A stretch of 64,000 nt of DNA, taken from the NCBI RefSeq assembly GCF_002741075.1, contig NZ_CP016634.1:3626001-3690000 (forward strand), read 5' to 3'. The translations under genes and the position numbers were made by a program. The DNA is from Pseudomonas putida. GTDB taxonomy: Bacteria > Pseudomonadota > Gammaproteobacteria > Pseudomonadales > Pseudomonadaceae. Under the pieces are notes generated by a model. That model saw nothing but the letters and a program-made list of their open reading frames with translations, was not told the origin of the DNA and made no database searches. This document shows, piece by piece, positions 27,713-36,448 of this stretch (positions are counted from its first letter, which is position 1; each line of letters opens with the position of its first letter).

Positions 27713-28624
27713 ATGAACCTTCGCTTCCTCGAAACCTTCGTCTGGGTCGCCAGGCTCAAGAGCTTTCGTCTCACCGCAGAGAAGCTCTTCACCACCCAGG
27801 CCTCGGTGTCCAGCCGCATCGCCGCTCTGGAGGCAGACCTGGGCGTGAAGCTGTTGCTGCGCGATTCGCGCGGGGTCAGCCTGACACCGGAGGGCAGCAA
27901 GGTGCTTGAATATGCCGAGCGCATGCTCGATACCGCCAAGGCCATGAAACAGTCGCTGGACAGCGACCGGACCAAGGTCGGGCGGATCCGCATCGGGGTG
28001 ATGGACACGGTGATCCACACCTGGATGAGCGCCTTGGTGGCCGAACTCACCGAACGCTACCCGCAGGTGGAGATCGAGCTGGTGGCCGACACCGCACTGA
28101 ACCTGCGCGAGCAGCTGCAAAAGGGCTTTCTCGATGTGATCCTTCAGACCGATCTGCTGCGCCAGGAGTCGATCCGCAGCCTGGACCTGGCACGCTACCC
28201 CATGGGCTGGATCGTCGCCGCAGGCTCGGCCCAGCAGCGTGACTACGCCTCGCTCGCCGAGCTTGCCCACGAGCGCATCGTCACCTTCTCGAAAAATTCG
28301 CGCCCCCATCAGGAAGTCCTGAGCCTGCTGCAGGCCGCCGGCGCCGAGACACCTCGTCTGAACTGCCTGAATTCGGTGGCAGCCATCACCCGCCTGCTGC
28401 GCGATGGCTTTGGCATCGGCGCCCTGCCCCCGGCGCTGGTCGATGCCGAACTTGCCCGGGGCGAGCTGGTGCTGCTCGGTGGGTTGCAGCCGCCGCCGAG
28501 CCTCGAACTGGTGGTGGCCTGGCAGACCGGTGTGGCGTTGGTGGAAGAAGTGGTGAGCCTGTGCCGGCAGGTGCTGGAACGCTATGCGCAGGATGCAGGG
28601 GAGCAGCGGATCGTGCTGGTCTGA
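27713..28624 (+). CDS. LysR-family transcriptional regulator
   Basis: 303 aa from ATG 27713. Winged HTH at 1-60 (FVWVARLKSFRLTAEKLFTTQASVSSRIAALE, helix-turn-helix at about 18-37), substrate-binding domain from about 90 (GRIRIGVMDTVIHTWM). Divergent from the pxpABC operon, the standard position for its regulator; it would originally have faced the lost transporter gene at the head of that operon. Likely ligand is 5-oxoproline or a related acid, by context only. Confidence 0.88.
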   Translation: MNLRFLETFVWVARLKSFRLTAEKLFTTQASVSSRIAALEADLGVKLLLRDSRGVSLTPEGSKVLEYAERMLDTAKAMKQSLDSDRTKVGRIRIGVMDTVIHTWMSALVAELTERYPQVEIELVADTALNLREQLQKGFLDVILQTDLLRQESIRSLDLARYPMGWIVAAGSAQQRDYASLAELAHERIVTFSKNSRPHQEVLSLLQAAGAETPRLNCLNSVAAITRLLRDGFGIGALPPALVDAELARGELVLLGGLQPPPSLELVVAWQTGVALVEEVVSLCRQVLERYAQDAGEQRIVLV

Positions 28625-28708
28625 GCCGACTGCAGTGATTTCTTCGCGGGTAAACTCCACAAGGACCGCGTAAGTCTTAAGAGCGACGCGAGCCCGGTGG
28701 GAGCCTGC

Positions 28709-28725
28709 GGGCCGCAAAGCGGCCC
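28709..28725. terminator. Hairpin between convergent lysR and DUF2937 genes
   Basis: GGGCCGC - AAA - GCGGCCC, a 7-bp stem with the same loop and stem type as the element at 18108. No T run on either side. Just left of it (28646-28690) is a degraded REP-like sequence starting TTCGCGGGTAAACTCC. Confidence 0.5.
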
Positions 28726-28734
28726 TAATGGATC

Positions 28735-29256
28735 CTAGCGCCAGCTCTCTCTGACCGCCTTGCGCCGCCCGCCAAGCACCACCCAACCCAGCCCGACCAG
28801 CAGGCTCTCGACCACCAGCGCCAGCACGAACCCAGCGCCCAGGCCCCAGCCAATGGCCTCGGGCACCAGCAGGATCTGGTAGCTGTAGCCGTTGAGGGTT
28901 TCTTCCCGCAGTTGCGGATCGGCCTGCACCAGCACATGCCAGGTTCGGCTCAGCCATGGGCCTTGCAGCGCTTGCCACTCATTCTCCAGCAACTGGTTGC
29001 GGATCAGCAGGCTTTCGATGCTGTTGGCATCGCTGTTGAATACCGGATCATCGCTGGTGCGGTAATGGCGGATGAGGGCTTGCAAGTCACCTTTGAAGAA
29101 GCGCTGGGCGGTCTCCTCGAAACCCGAGAGCGCCTCGCGCGACTCGAACAGGTGCGCCTCGACCCGCTGGCTGTAGTCCTTGATCAGCCCCGGAACCTGG
29201 AGACCGACCAGCAAGCCGACGGTGAACAACAGCAACCGCAGGTAACCTCTGAACAT
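28735..29256 (-). CDS. DUF2937 membrane protein
   Basis: 173 aa, two membrane helices: N-terminal LLLFTVGLLVGLQVPGLI (about 8-25) and C-terminal GAGFVLALVVESLLVGLGWVVLG (about 138-160), enclosing a charged helical periplasmic domain of roughly 110 residues (RVEAHLFESREALSGFEETAQRFF). DUF2937 is a proteobacterial family of unknown function. It follows the amidotransferase gene by 12 bases, so it is probably the last gene of a three-gene operon. Confidence 0.8.
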   Translation of the reverse strand: MFRGYLRLLLFTVGLLVGLQVPGLIKDYSQRVEAHLFESREALSGFEETAQRFFKGDLQALIRHYRTSDDPVFNSDANSIESLLIRNQLLENEWQALQGPWLSRTWHVLVQADPQLREETLNGYSYQILLVPEAIGWGLGAGFVLALVVESLLVGLGWVVLGGRRKAVRESWR

Positions 29257-29268
29257 GCAATGGCTTCC

Positions 29269-30042
29269 CTAGCTCTGCCCGTGAGCAATGCACTCGCCAT
29301 GCCGCCACAGGGCCCATTGACCCGGCTCGTAGCGGTGCCAGGTCTCGTTTTCGGTCAGGGCCTCGGTGGCGATCACCGTGACCACATCGTTGGGGGTGGT
29401 TTCAGCCTGGAAGTCGACGTTCAGGTCGAAGTCCTTAAGCCGCGCCGGCCCGAACGGCGCACGCCGAGTGATGTGCACAAGCTTGGTCGAACAGAAGCAG
29501 AACAACCAGTCACCGTCGCTCAGCAGGCAGTTGAACACCCCCAGGCCGCGGTAGCCGGCACAGGCTTCGACCAGCACTGGCAGCAGCTGTTCGATTTCGA
29601 CCGGTTCCGGGAAGGCCTCACGCACGCGGTTGAGCAAATCGCAAAAAGCCGCCTCGCTGTCGGTGTCGCCCACGGGGCGGTAGAACGTGGTCCGGCCACG
29701 GAAATCGCCCAACTGACCGTTGTGTGCAAAGCACCAGTTGCGCCCCCACAGCTCACGTACGAACGGGTGGGTGTTGGACAGGCACACCTTGCCGACGTTG
29801 GCCTGGCGAATGTGGCCGATGACCACTTCGCTCTTGATGGGATAGCGCTGCACCAGGTTGGCCACTTCCGACTCGCTGCTCGCGGCCGGGTCCTGGAACA
29901 CCCGCAGGCCACGCCCTTCGTAGAAACCGATGCCCCAACCGTCGCGGTGCGGGCCGGTACGCCCACCGCGTTGCATCAGGCCGGTGAAACTGAAGACGAT
30001 GTCGGTGGGGACGTTGGCACTCATGCCTAGCAGTTCGCACAT
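29269..30042 (-). CDS. Class II glutamine amidotransferase (YafJ-like)
   Basis: 257 aa Ntn-hydrolase. The nucleophile is Cys2 ([12 protein letters not shown]), exposed after removal of Met1. The glutamine pocket is formed by [27 protein letters not shown] and CFAHNGQLG, all present. No synthase domain follows, so the acceptor of the ammonia, or whether it acts as a free-standing glutaminase/peptidase like YafJ or EgtC, is unknown. Lies 15 bases after the 167-aa membrane protein gene. Confidence 0.9.
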   Translation of the reverse strand: MCELLGMSANVPTDIVFSFTGLMQRGGRTGPHRDGWGIGFYEGRGLRVFQDPAASSESEVANLVQRYPIKSEVVIGHIRQANVGKVCLSNTHPFVRELWGRNWCFAHNGQLGDFRGRTTFYRPVGDTDSEAAFCDLLNRVREAFPEPVEIEQLLPVLVEACAGYRGLGVFNCLLSDGDWLFCFCSTKLVHITRRAPFGPARLKDFDLNVDFQAETTPNDVVTVIATEALTENETWHRYEPGQWALWRHGECIAHGQS

Positions 30043-30057
30043 GCTCGATGCCTCTGC

Positions 30058-30561
30058 CTACAAACGTGGCTCGACCCGGCCACGGCCAGTGCCAGCAGGC
30101 GCTGCCGGCAGCGGGTCGTCGCGGTAGCGGTCGCGACGGTCGGCGGCGACCGGCGCATCGACCATCACCTGCTCATCCTCGGCGGCCTGGCGCTTGGCGG
30201 CGGCATCGGCGTTGGCCCGACGCTCGCGGGCGCGTTTTTCCAGCGGCCAGCGCACCACCACGAACAAACCGTACAGGACGAAGGCGATCAAACCATACAT
30301 GGCCAGGTCCGAGACGGCGCGCCAGGCGTTGTTGCCGACCTTGAAGGCCACGTCCAGGGCCGTGATGGCGATGGCCGGCGCGAAGCTTTCCTTGACCGGA
30401 TCAACGATGGTGGGCGTCAGCAGCAGCACCGCCAGGATCACCCGCAGCGGTTCGCGCAGCCAGCGCCACATCCAGCCAGTGAGCTTGAAACCCACCCACA
30501 GGCAGCCCAGGGCGGCAAGGGCGTACAGGCCCCAGGCGAGCGTATAGTCGTTCTCGGTCAT
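30058..30561 (-). CDS. Hypothetical membrane protein, 167 aa
   Basis: Three or four hydrophobic segments in the first 115 residues (LAWGLYALAALGCLWVGFK; LRVILAVLLLTPTIV; LAMYGLIAFVLYGLFVVV) and a hydrophilic, Arg/Asp/Pro-rich cytoplasmic tail of about 50 residues (RDRYRDDPLPAAP). Related Pseudomonas proteins are often labelled MFS transporter, which the size does not support. Possible first gene of an operon with the amidotransferase and DUF2937 genes. Function unknown. Confidence 0.7.
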   Translation of the reverse strand: MTENDYTLAWGLYALAALGCLWVGFKLTGWMWRWLREPLRVILAVLLLTPTIVDPVKESFAPAIAITALDVAFKVGNNAWRAVSDLAMYGLIAFVLYGLFVVVRWPLEKRARERRANADAAAKRQAAEDEQVMVDAPVAADRRDRYRDDPLPAAPAGTGRGRVEPRL

Positions 30562-30670
30562 GGTGTTCGTGCAAGCCAGGTAAAGAGACGCCTATGATAA
30601 ACACTTTTGGACCGTGACGCCCTCTTCACGGGCAATCCCGTACGGGCCGCCCCTTGCCATGAGACTGCCA

Positions 30671-32713
30671 ATGCCCAACACGCCCCAGCCGCCCATTGCC
30701 CACGCCGACAACGCACCCGATCCGTACGCCTGGCTGCAGCAGCGCGACACCCCCCAGGTGTTGGACTACCTGAACGCGGAAAATGCCTACCAGCAGGCCT
30801 GCCTGGCCGACCAGGTTCCGCTGCGCGAGCAGTTGTTCGAGGAAATCAAAGGCCGCATCCTGGAAACCGACCTGTCGCTGCCCTCCCCCTGGGGCCCGTA
30901 TCTGTATTACACCCGCACCACCGCAGGCGACGAATACCCGCGCCATTACCGTTGCCCGCGCCCGGCGGACGACAGCAATACCGTCGATGAAAGCCACGAA
31001 GAACTGCTGCTCGACCCCAACGTGCTGGCCGCTGGCGGCTTCCTGGCCCTGGGCACCTTCAACGTCAGCCCCGATCACCGTCTGCTGGCCTACAGCCTCG
31101 ATACCAGCGGCGATGAAATCTACACCCTGTACGTCAAGGACTTGACCAGCGGCGCGGTCACCCCCCTGCCCTTCGAGGACTGCGACGGCAGCATGACCTG
31201 GGCCAACGACAGCCGTACGCTGTTCTTCGCCGAGCTGGACGACACCCACCGCCCTTGGCGCCTGCGCCGCCACACCCTCGGCGAAGCTACCGCCCAGAGT
31301 GTGTTCGAGGAAGCCGACGGGCGGTTCTTCCTGCATTGCTACCGCACCAGCTCCGAGCGCCAGCTGGTGCTGCTGCTCAACAGCAAGACCACCAGCGAAG
31401 CCTGGGTGCTGGACGCCGCAACTCCGCAAGCGGCGTTCACCTCCCTGGCGCCAAGGGTCGAGGACCACGAGTACTACCCCGACCACGGCCAACTCGACGG
31501 CCAGTGGCGCTGGTTCATCCGCAGCAACCAGGACGGTATCAACTTCGCCCTGTTCCAGGCGCCGGCCGAGCAGGTGCCGACCCGCGAGCAATGGCAAGTG
31601 CTGGTCCCGCACCGTGACGATGTGATGCTCGAAGGCCTGAGCCTGAACGCCAGCGCCTTGACCTTGAGCCTGCGCGAAGGCGGCCTGCCGATCATCGAAG
31701 TACGTCCACGCGATCTACCGCCCTACCGCGTCGAACTGCCAGATGCCGCCTACAGCCTGTACGTCCAGGACAGTCTCGAATTCATCAGCTCGCGCGTGCG
31801 CCTACGCTACGAAGCACTCAACCGACCGGCCCAAGTACGCCAGCTGGACCTGGCCAGCGGCGCCCAGGCCGTGCTCAAGCAGACCCCAGTGCTGGGAGAG
31901 TTCGACGCTGACGACTACGTCAGCCAGCGCCTGTGGGCGGTGGCCAAGGACGGCACCCGGGTGCCGATCAGCCTGGTGCGCCGCCGGGAGGATCTGGACA
32001 AGTGCGTGCCGCTCTATCTCTATGGCTATGGTGCGTACGGCGAAAGCCTCGACCCTTGGTTCTCCCACGCCCGCCTGAGCCTGCTGCAACGGGGCGTGGC
32101 CTTCGCCATCGCCCATGTGCGCGGCGGCGGTGAGCTGGGTGAGGCCTGGTACCGGGCCGGCAAGCAGGAGCACAAGCAGAACAGCTTCGATGACTTCATC
32201 GCCTGTGCCGAACACCTCATCGCAGAGGGCGTGACCGACCGCGAACACCTGGCCATCAGTGGCGGCAGCGCTGGCGGCTTGCTGATGGGCGCGGTGCTCA
32301 ACCAGCGTCCAGAGCTGTTCCGTTGCGCCATCGCCGAGGTGCCGTTCGTCGACGTGCTCAACACCATGCTCGACCCGGATCTGCCGCTGACCGTCACCGA
32401 GTACGACGAATGGGGCAACCCGCAGGAGCCGGAGGTGTACCAGCGGATCAAGGCCTACGCCCCCTACGAAAACCTCAAGCCCCAGGCCTACCCGGCCATG
32501 CTGGTGGTCGCCGGCTACAACGACAGCCGCGTGCAGTACTGGGAGGCGGCCAAGTGGGTGGCCCGCCTGCGCACCTGCAAGACCGACGACAACCTGCTGC
32601 TGCTCAAGACCGAGATGGGTGCAGGGCACGGCGGCATGAGCGGCCGTTACCAGGGGCTGCGCGATGTGGCGCTGGAGTATGCGTTCGTGTTCAACGAGCT
32701 GGGGGTGGTGTAA
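30671..32713 (+). CDS. ptrB: Oligopeptidase B (protease II)
   Basis: 680 aa from ATG 30671 (E. coli PtrB is 686); ATG 30659 and 30614 are in frame upstream. Prolyl-oligopeptidase family S9A: N-terminal seven-bladed propeller (about 60-400), C-terminal alpha/beta hydrolase with nucleophile Ser533 in SGGSAGGLLMG, Asp in VAGYNDSRVQYWE and His in GAGHGGMSGR. Cleaves short peptides after Arg or Lys in the cytoplasm. YGYGAYGES before the catalytic domain is a family hallmark. Monocistronic. Confidence 0.94.
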   Translation: MPNTPQPPIAHADNAPDPYAWLQQRDTPQVLDYLNAENAYQQACLADQVPLREQLFEEIKGRILETDLSLPSPWGPYLYYTRTTAGDEYPRHYRCPRPADDSNTVDESHEELLLDPNVLAAGGFLALGTFNVSPDHRLLAYSLDTSGDEIYTLYVKDLTSGAVTPLPFEDCDGSMTWANDSRTLFFAELDDTHRPWRLRRHTLGEATAQSVFEEADGRFFLHCYRTSSERQLVLLLNSKTTSEAWVLDAATPQAAFTSLAPRVEDHEYYPDHGQLDGQWRWFIRSNQDGINFALFQAPAEQVPTREQWQVLVPHRDDVMLEGLSLNASALTLSLREGGLPIIEVRPRDLPPYRVELPDAAYSLYVQDSLEFISSRVRLRYEALNRPAQVRQLDLASGAQAVLKQTPVLGEFDADDYVSQRLWAVAKDGTRVPISLVRRREDLDKCVPLYLYGYGAYGESLDPWFSHARLSLLQRGVAFAIAHVRGGGELGEAWYRAGKQEHKQNSFDDFIACAEHLIAEGVTDREHLAISGGSAGGLLMGAVLNQRPELFRCAIAEVPFVDVLNTMLDPDLPLTVTEYDEWGNPQEPEVYQRIKAYAPYENLKPQAYPAMLVVAGYNDSRVQYWEAAKWVARLRTCKTDDNLLLLKTEMGAGHGGMSGRYQGLRDVALEYAFVFNELGVV

Positions 32714-32754
32714 CCACGAAGCCCCCTGGATCCACTCGGGGGCGCGCAGCGGCC

Positions 32755-33039
32755 CTAGTCTTCTTGCGCCTTGGCCGGCGCCTTGGGCGTATCTGGCTGC
32801 AGCCCCGGCAAGGGTTGGTCCTTGCGCGGGCCGGGCAGCGGCATCGGCGGCAGCAGCGGCGCGCCTGGCTGGCTGTCGCCGGCTTTGGGTGGCGTGCTCG
32901 GGGTGATCTGGGGATAAGGGGTCGGCGTCGGCGTCCCCGGCGCGCCAGGCACCGACGTGGTGATCCGCGGTTGCTGGCCCGCAGCCTCAGCCAAGGGCGC
33001 GACAGCAAGGATCAGTGCGGCGAGGATCGCAGGGAACAT
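32755..33039 (-). CDS. Proline-rich exported protein, 94 aa
   Basis: ATG 33039 has AGGAGG 7 bases upstream, an unusually strong site. Signal peptide MFPAILAALILAVAPLAEA with cleavage after AEA; the mature 75 residues are about a third proline with Thr, Gly and Lys (TPTPTPYPQITPSTPP, LLPPMPLPGP), low-complexity and presumably unfolded. Perhaps a cell-wall-spanning or envelope linker protein. No family is recognised. It is transcribed towards the 3' end of ptrB, with 41 bases between. Confidence 0.7.
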   Translation of the reverse strand: MFPAILAALILAVAPLAEAAGQQPRITTSVPGAPGTPTPTPYPQITPSTPPKAGDSQPGAPLLPPMPLPGPRKDQPLPGLQPDTPKAPAKAQED

Positions 33040-33172
33040 CAGCAACCTCCTGTCTAAAACCTACCTACAGGCTATGCCCAATCCAGCGTTTTCGCCTGTC
33101 CGAGGACAACACAGGCGCGCTAGACTCAACGGTATAACCGTCATCCGCTTGATTACAAGAAAGGTAATACCC

Positions 33173-33544
33173 ATGAGCTCGGCCTCCACCTCCGCCGCCA
33201 CTGCCCGCCTCGACCGCATCCTCGCCGACGCCAAGCGCGACAAGGAAATGGGCTACCGCGACAAGGCCCTGAAGATGTACCCGCATGTCTGTGGCCGCTG
33301 CGCCCGTGAGTTCTCCGGCAAGCGCCTGAGCGAGCTCACCGTCCATCACCGCGACCACAACCACGACAACAACCCCCAGGATGGCTCCAACTGGGAGCTG
33401 TTGTGCCTGTACTGCCACGACAACGAACACTCACGCTACACCGACCAGCAATACTTCAGCGAAGGCTCCACCAGCACCCCGAGCGTTGCCAAGGCGACCC
33501 ACAATCCGTTCGCCGGCCTTGCGAGCCTGCTCAAGAAAGACTGA
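33173..33544 (+). CDS. yajD: HNH nuclease-fold protein YajD
   Basis: 123 aa from ATG 33173 (AAAGG 8 bases upstream). HNH motif: Cys pair CGRCAREF, then VHHRDHNHDNNP with the catalytic His-His, and LCLYCHDNEH supplying the second Cys pair and final His, forming a zinc-stapled beta-beta-alpha metal fold. YajD homologues are small stand-alone HNH proteins of unknown biological role; there is no toxin or phage context here. C-terminal ~35 residues are low-complexity. Confidence 0.9.
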   Translation: MSSASTSAATARLDRILADAKRDKEMGYRDKALKMYPHVCGRCAREFSGKRLSELTVHHRDHNHDNNPQDGSNWELLCLYCHDNEHSRYTDQQYFSEGSTSTPSVAKATHNPFAGLASLLKKD

Positions 33545-33576
33545 TCGTCGAATCGCCCCCGTTGCCGCCGGTGAGC

Positions 33577-33585
33577 CCGTATAAT
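33577..33585 (+). promoter_or_regulatory. Possible -10 box for the SpoU methyltransferase gene
   Basis: CCGTATAATCGCGC contains a perfect TATAAT about 30 bases before the GTG start at 33615. No convincing -35 at 16-18 bases was found (the best, TTGCCG, is only 12 bases away), so the promoter is tentative. Confidence 0.35.
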
Positions 33586-33614
33586 CGCGCTTTTTTTGCG
33601 AAGGGCCCCGGCAC

Positions 33615-34085
33615 GTGGCAAACAAACGGTACAGCTGCATCGGCCTGTTCAATCCCAAGTCAGCGGAGAACGTAGGTTCGGTGATGCGCGCAGCGGGTTG
33701 CTACGGCGTCAATTCGGTGTTCTACACCGGCAAGCGCTATGAGCGCGCCCGCGACTTCGTCACCGACACCAAGCGCGTGCACTACGATATCCCACTGATC
33801 GGCATCGACGACCTGCAACGCATCATCCCCCTGGGCTGCACGCCAGTGGCCGTGGAACTGGTCGAAGGCGCCCGCCCCCTGCCCGACTACACCCATCCCG
33901 ACCGCGCCCTCTATATCTTCGGCCCCGAAGACGGCAGCCTCAGTGACGAGGTGCGGGCGTGGTGCGAAGAGACCATCTACATCCCCACCCAGGGCTGCAT
34001 GAACCTGGCAGCCACGGTGAATGTGGTGCTGTATGACCGCCTGGCCAAGGGGCTCAATACCCGCTCCGGGCCCAAGTTCAAATGA
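33615..34085 (+). CDS. SpoU/TrmH-family RNA 2'-O-methyltransferase
   Basis: 156 aa starting at GTG 33615. Knotted SPOUT methyltransferase: motif 1 FNPKSAENVGSVMRAAGCYG (key N-x-G-x-x-x-R-A), motif 2 YIFGPEDGSLSDE, motif 3 IPTQGCMNLAATVNVVLYD, which together make the SAM-binding trefoil knot. Short single-domain length is like TrmL, but motif 3 (usually PLxxxxxSLNVSVA) is modified. It methylates a ribose in tRNA or rRNA; target not determinable. Follows yajD by 70 bases. Confidence 0.88.
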   Translation: MANKRYSCIGLFNPKSAENVGSVMRAAGCYGVNSVFYTGKRYERARDFVTDTKRVHYDIPLIGIDDLQRIIPLGCTPVAVELVEGARPLPDYTHPDRALYIFGPEDGSLSDEVRAWCEETIYIPTQGCMNLAATVNVVLYDRLAKGLNTRSGPKFK

Positions 34086-34214
34086 ACGCCGCCCTTGCAG
34101 GGGCAGTGTCTGCTCGCAGTTAATCCCTTGCCAACAGGTTCCGCCTGGCAATCGGACTGAACGGCCAGCAGCCGTAGCGGGTCAGTTGCATACACCCCAC
34201 ACGGAGACCAAGCC

Positions 34215-34496
34215 ATGCGTGATACCCCTTTGCTTGTGCATACCCGCAATGTCCACGGCTGGGAGCGCGCCAGCTCCCTGGCGGGCGGCGCGCTGATGAT
34301 CGGCAAGGGCCTGCGCCACGGTGGCGCGCTCGGGCTGCTGCAGATCGCGGTGGGCGGCATGGCCCTGGCCCGCGGGATCAGCGGGCACTGTTCGACCAAG
34401 GCGTGGTGGCAACGTCACAGGGCGGAATATCTGCGCCTGCGCGACGATATCGAACGCAGCGCGGAGCAGTTGAGGGCGCTCAAGGCCAAAGGCTGA
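34215..34496 (+). CDS. DUF2892-like small membrane protein
   Basis: 93 aa with GGAG 9 bases before ATG 34215. The central region GWERASSLAGGALMIGKGLRHGGALGLLQIAVGGMALARGISGHC is a pair of short hydrophobic helices with many glycines (key motif ASSLAGGALMIGKGL) and matches the DUF2892/YgaP-like inner-membrane family seen in cyclase/dehydrase-associated proteins. The C-terminal 35 residues form a charged amphipathic helix. Function unknown. Stands alone. Confidence 0.75.
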   Translation: MRDTPLLVHTRNVHGWERASSLAGGALMIGKGLRHGGALGLLQIAVGGMALARGISGHCSTKAWWQRHRAEYLRLRDDIERSAEQLRALKAKG

Positions 34497-34514
34497 GCTG
34501 CCAGGGCCGACGCA

Positions 34515-34594
34515 TTCGCGGGTGAACCCGCGCCCACAGGTTTTCCGCTGCTCTGGCTGTCGTCGCTGGACCTGTAGCGGGTTTACCCGCGAAA
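34515..34594. repeat. REP pair, inverted
   Basis: TTCGCGGGTGAACCCGCGCCCACAGG at the left and CCTGTAGCGGGTTTACCCGCGAA at the right are inverted copies enclosing about 30 bases, the typical paired REP of P. putida. Sits between convergent genes. Confidence 0.8.
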
Positions 34595-34597
34595 AAG

Positions 34598-35806
34598 TCA
34601 GCGTAGGACCTTGCTGTCCAGCACGTCGGAGCGCCGCCCCAGCACGCTCTCGCTGAGCTGGATGAACTCTGCGGTGTTGACGCTGGACAGGCGCATCAAC
34701 GCGCGGGTGACATCATCCAGCGAGCGTTTGTTCTGGGTGTGCAGGCGGATCTCACGGTCCAGGGCCTGGAGCAGCAGTACACCTCGGGCGACCTGGGCAG
34801 TGTCGGCCTTTTCCCCCTGCAGACGCGTGACCTTGGCTGCCTGCTTGTGCAGACGCGCCTGCCAGGCCTCATAACGGTCGTCGCTGATACCCCCTGCCCG
34901 GCGCAGCAGCTCGGTCGAGTAGTAGTCCGCCAGGCTTTCGCCGAGCCAGTCGCTGCCCTCGCGGTCGTTGATCTGGGCGAACACCTGAACCAACTCCCGC
35001 AGCAAAGGGCTGGCGCCACTCTCACCAATCAAGGGCCGGTTGCTGTGCAGATAGATGGAGTTGCGCCCGCCCAGCGCCCCCCGCCACATCTCATCCCGCG
35101 CGCCTACCAACAGCAGCTTGGGCGGATTGCGCGGGAACACGGCCTGCACCTGCGGCCAGACGAAGGTCAATAACGTCAGTGTGTCCATCCGGCGCAAGCC
35201 CTGGCCTTGCGGCGCGGCCACGGTGACCTCCGTCTCGCCCAGCCGCGCCCGGCGACTGCCGAGGTTGCCGGCGAGCATCCAACCGGTGGGGCGGTCGAAC
35301 AGGCGCGAGACATCGTCGATGCGAAACTTCTGCTTGCCGATACGCGGCCAGGCGGTCTCTATGCTCTTCCAGCCGGCTGGCAATTCGAACGCCAGGCGGG
35401 CCACCAACTCGGTACCGTCCTGCTGGTCCAGGCGCGCGGGCGGCACCAGCTGATCTCCGCGAAACACCGCCCAATGCGGCGTGATGCGGCTTTCATAGGC
35501 GCCGCCCCGGGGTTTCTGGTCGAGCTGCACGCGATAACTGAGCTGGGTCTTGCCCGACGCCGGGCGCCAGATCCCCCGTTCGCCCTGCACCTGCCACTGG
35601 CCGTCGGCATGAAAATCGCTGTAGGCGCCGTGCCTGCCCAAGTCGAAGTCCAGGCTGCGCACCACACTGCCATCGGCCAGGGTCAGGTGCACCTCGGCCT
35701 GCCCGCTCGCGGGCAGCAGACGCACCTGGTAATCCAGGTCGACCTTCTTGGCCCAGGCCGGCGTGCAGGCCACAAGGCCCAGAACCCACAACAGATGGCA
35801 ACGCAT
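34598..35806 (-). CDS. Periplasmic M61-peptidase-like protein without zinc motif
   Basis: 402 aa with a signal peptide (MRCHLLWVLGLVACTPAWA). Layout follows M61 glycyl aminopeptidases: beta-rich N domain (40-165), catalytic-like domain, helical C terminus. At the place where HExxH is expected the sequence is ELVQVFAQINDREGSDWLGESLADYYS: the downstream G-E-S-x-x-x-Y-Y-S element is kept, the two zinc histidines are gone. It therefore probably does not cleave peptides and may bind them. Downstream of the YcgN-like gene (48-base gap), so possibly co-transcribed. Confidence 0.65.
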   Translation of the reverse strand: MRCHLLWVLGLVACTPAWAKKVDLDYQVRLLPASGQAEVHLTLADGSVVRSLDFDLGRHGAYSDFHADGQWQVQGERGIWRPASGKTQLSYRVQLDQKPRGGAYESRITPHWAVFRGDQLVPPARLDQQDGTELVARLAFELPAGWKSIETAWPRIGKQKFRIDDVSRLFDRPTGWMLAGNLGSRRARLGETEVTVAAPQGQGLRRMDTLTLLTFVWPQVQAVFPRNPPKLLLVGARDEMWRGALGGRNSIYLHSNRPLIGESGASPLLRELVQVFAQINDREGSDWLGESLADYYSTELLRRAGGISDDRYEAWQARLHKQAAKVTRLQGEKADTAQVARGVLLLQALDREIRLHTQNKRSLDDVTRALMRLSSVNTAEFIQLSESVLGRRSDVLDSKVLR

Positions 35807-35854
35807 GCAGAAACTCCTTGTTCCCTGAAGCGAAAGATAAAAAGCGCGGCGTGA

Positions 35855-36304
35855 TCAACCGGCGCGGAAGATGAGGTGGTCTTCCCAGTCGTCCTCATCG
35901 ACGTCATGCTCACTGAGCATGCGCCCGGACTGGGAAATACGCTGCTCATGCACCTGTTTGCGATCCCCGCAGACCAGGTGATGCCAGTCGGGCAAGTCCT
36001 TGCCTTCGCTGACCAGGCGATAGCCGCAGGTCGTGGGCAGCCACTTGAACTGGTCGGCTTTGCCCGGTGTGAGCTGAATGCAGTCGGGCACCTGGGCGAA
36101 GCGGTTCGGGTAGTCGCTGCATTGGCAGGTGGTCAGGTCCAGCAGTTTGCAGGCGATGCGTGTGTAGTAGACGCTGTTGTCGTCCTCATCCTCAAGCTTC
36201 TGCAAGCAGCACAGCCCGCAGCCGTCGCACAGCGACTCCCACTCTTGCGGATCGAGTTGCTCAAGGGTCTTGCGCCGCCAGAAAGGCGCGGTATCGGCGA
36301 TCAT
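35855..36304 (-). CDS. YcgN-family cysteine cluster protein (UPF0260)
   Basis: 149 aa from ATG 36304 (a GTG lies one codon upstream). Eight conserved cysteines in the YkgJ/YcgN pattern: [10 protein letters not shown] (about 26-35), [15 protein letters not shown] and TTCGYR, HHLVCGD, probably binding zinc or an Fe-S centre. UPF0260 is widespread in gammaproteobacteria with no assigned activity. The acid C-terminal [13 protein letters not shown] tail is typical. Confidence 0.88.
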   Translation of the reverse strand: MIADTAPFWRRKTLEQLDPQEWESLCDGCGLCCLQKLEDEDDNSVYYTRIACKLLDLTTCQCSDYPNRFAQVPDCIQLTPGKADQFKWLPTTCGYRLVSEGKDLPDWHHLVCGDRKQVHEQRISQSGRMLSEHDVDEDDWEDHLIFRAG

Positions 36305-36448
36305 CACACATGTTCCTGCATTGAACTTGAATCCGCGGCGCGCGGCGGCGCCAGTCTAGAGCCTGTCCCGGGGCAAAGCCAGACCGCTTGTCAGTGCCGA
36401 TCAGACGCAGTAGCGTGCGCGCTTTCCCGTCCATCTGCAGGAGCACGC

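Noticed and set aside
27473..28978. 501-codon minus-strand frame covering the LysR gene
   Set aside because: Mostly antisense to lysR; only other-frame sequence at 27442-27540 shows a real protein remnant.
32707..32755. Hairpin after ptrB as a terminator
   Set aside because: The CCCCCTGGATCC...GGGGG pairing has a long loop and no T run; too weak to call.
33560..33585. TTGCCG ... TATAAT as a complete sigma-70 promoter
   Set aside because: Spacing is only 12 bases; only the -10 was kept as a tentative feature.
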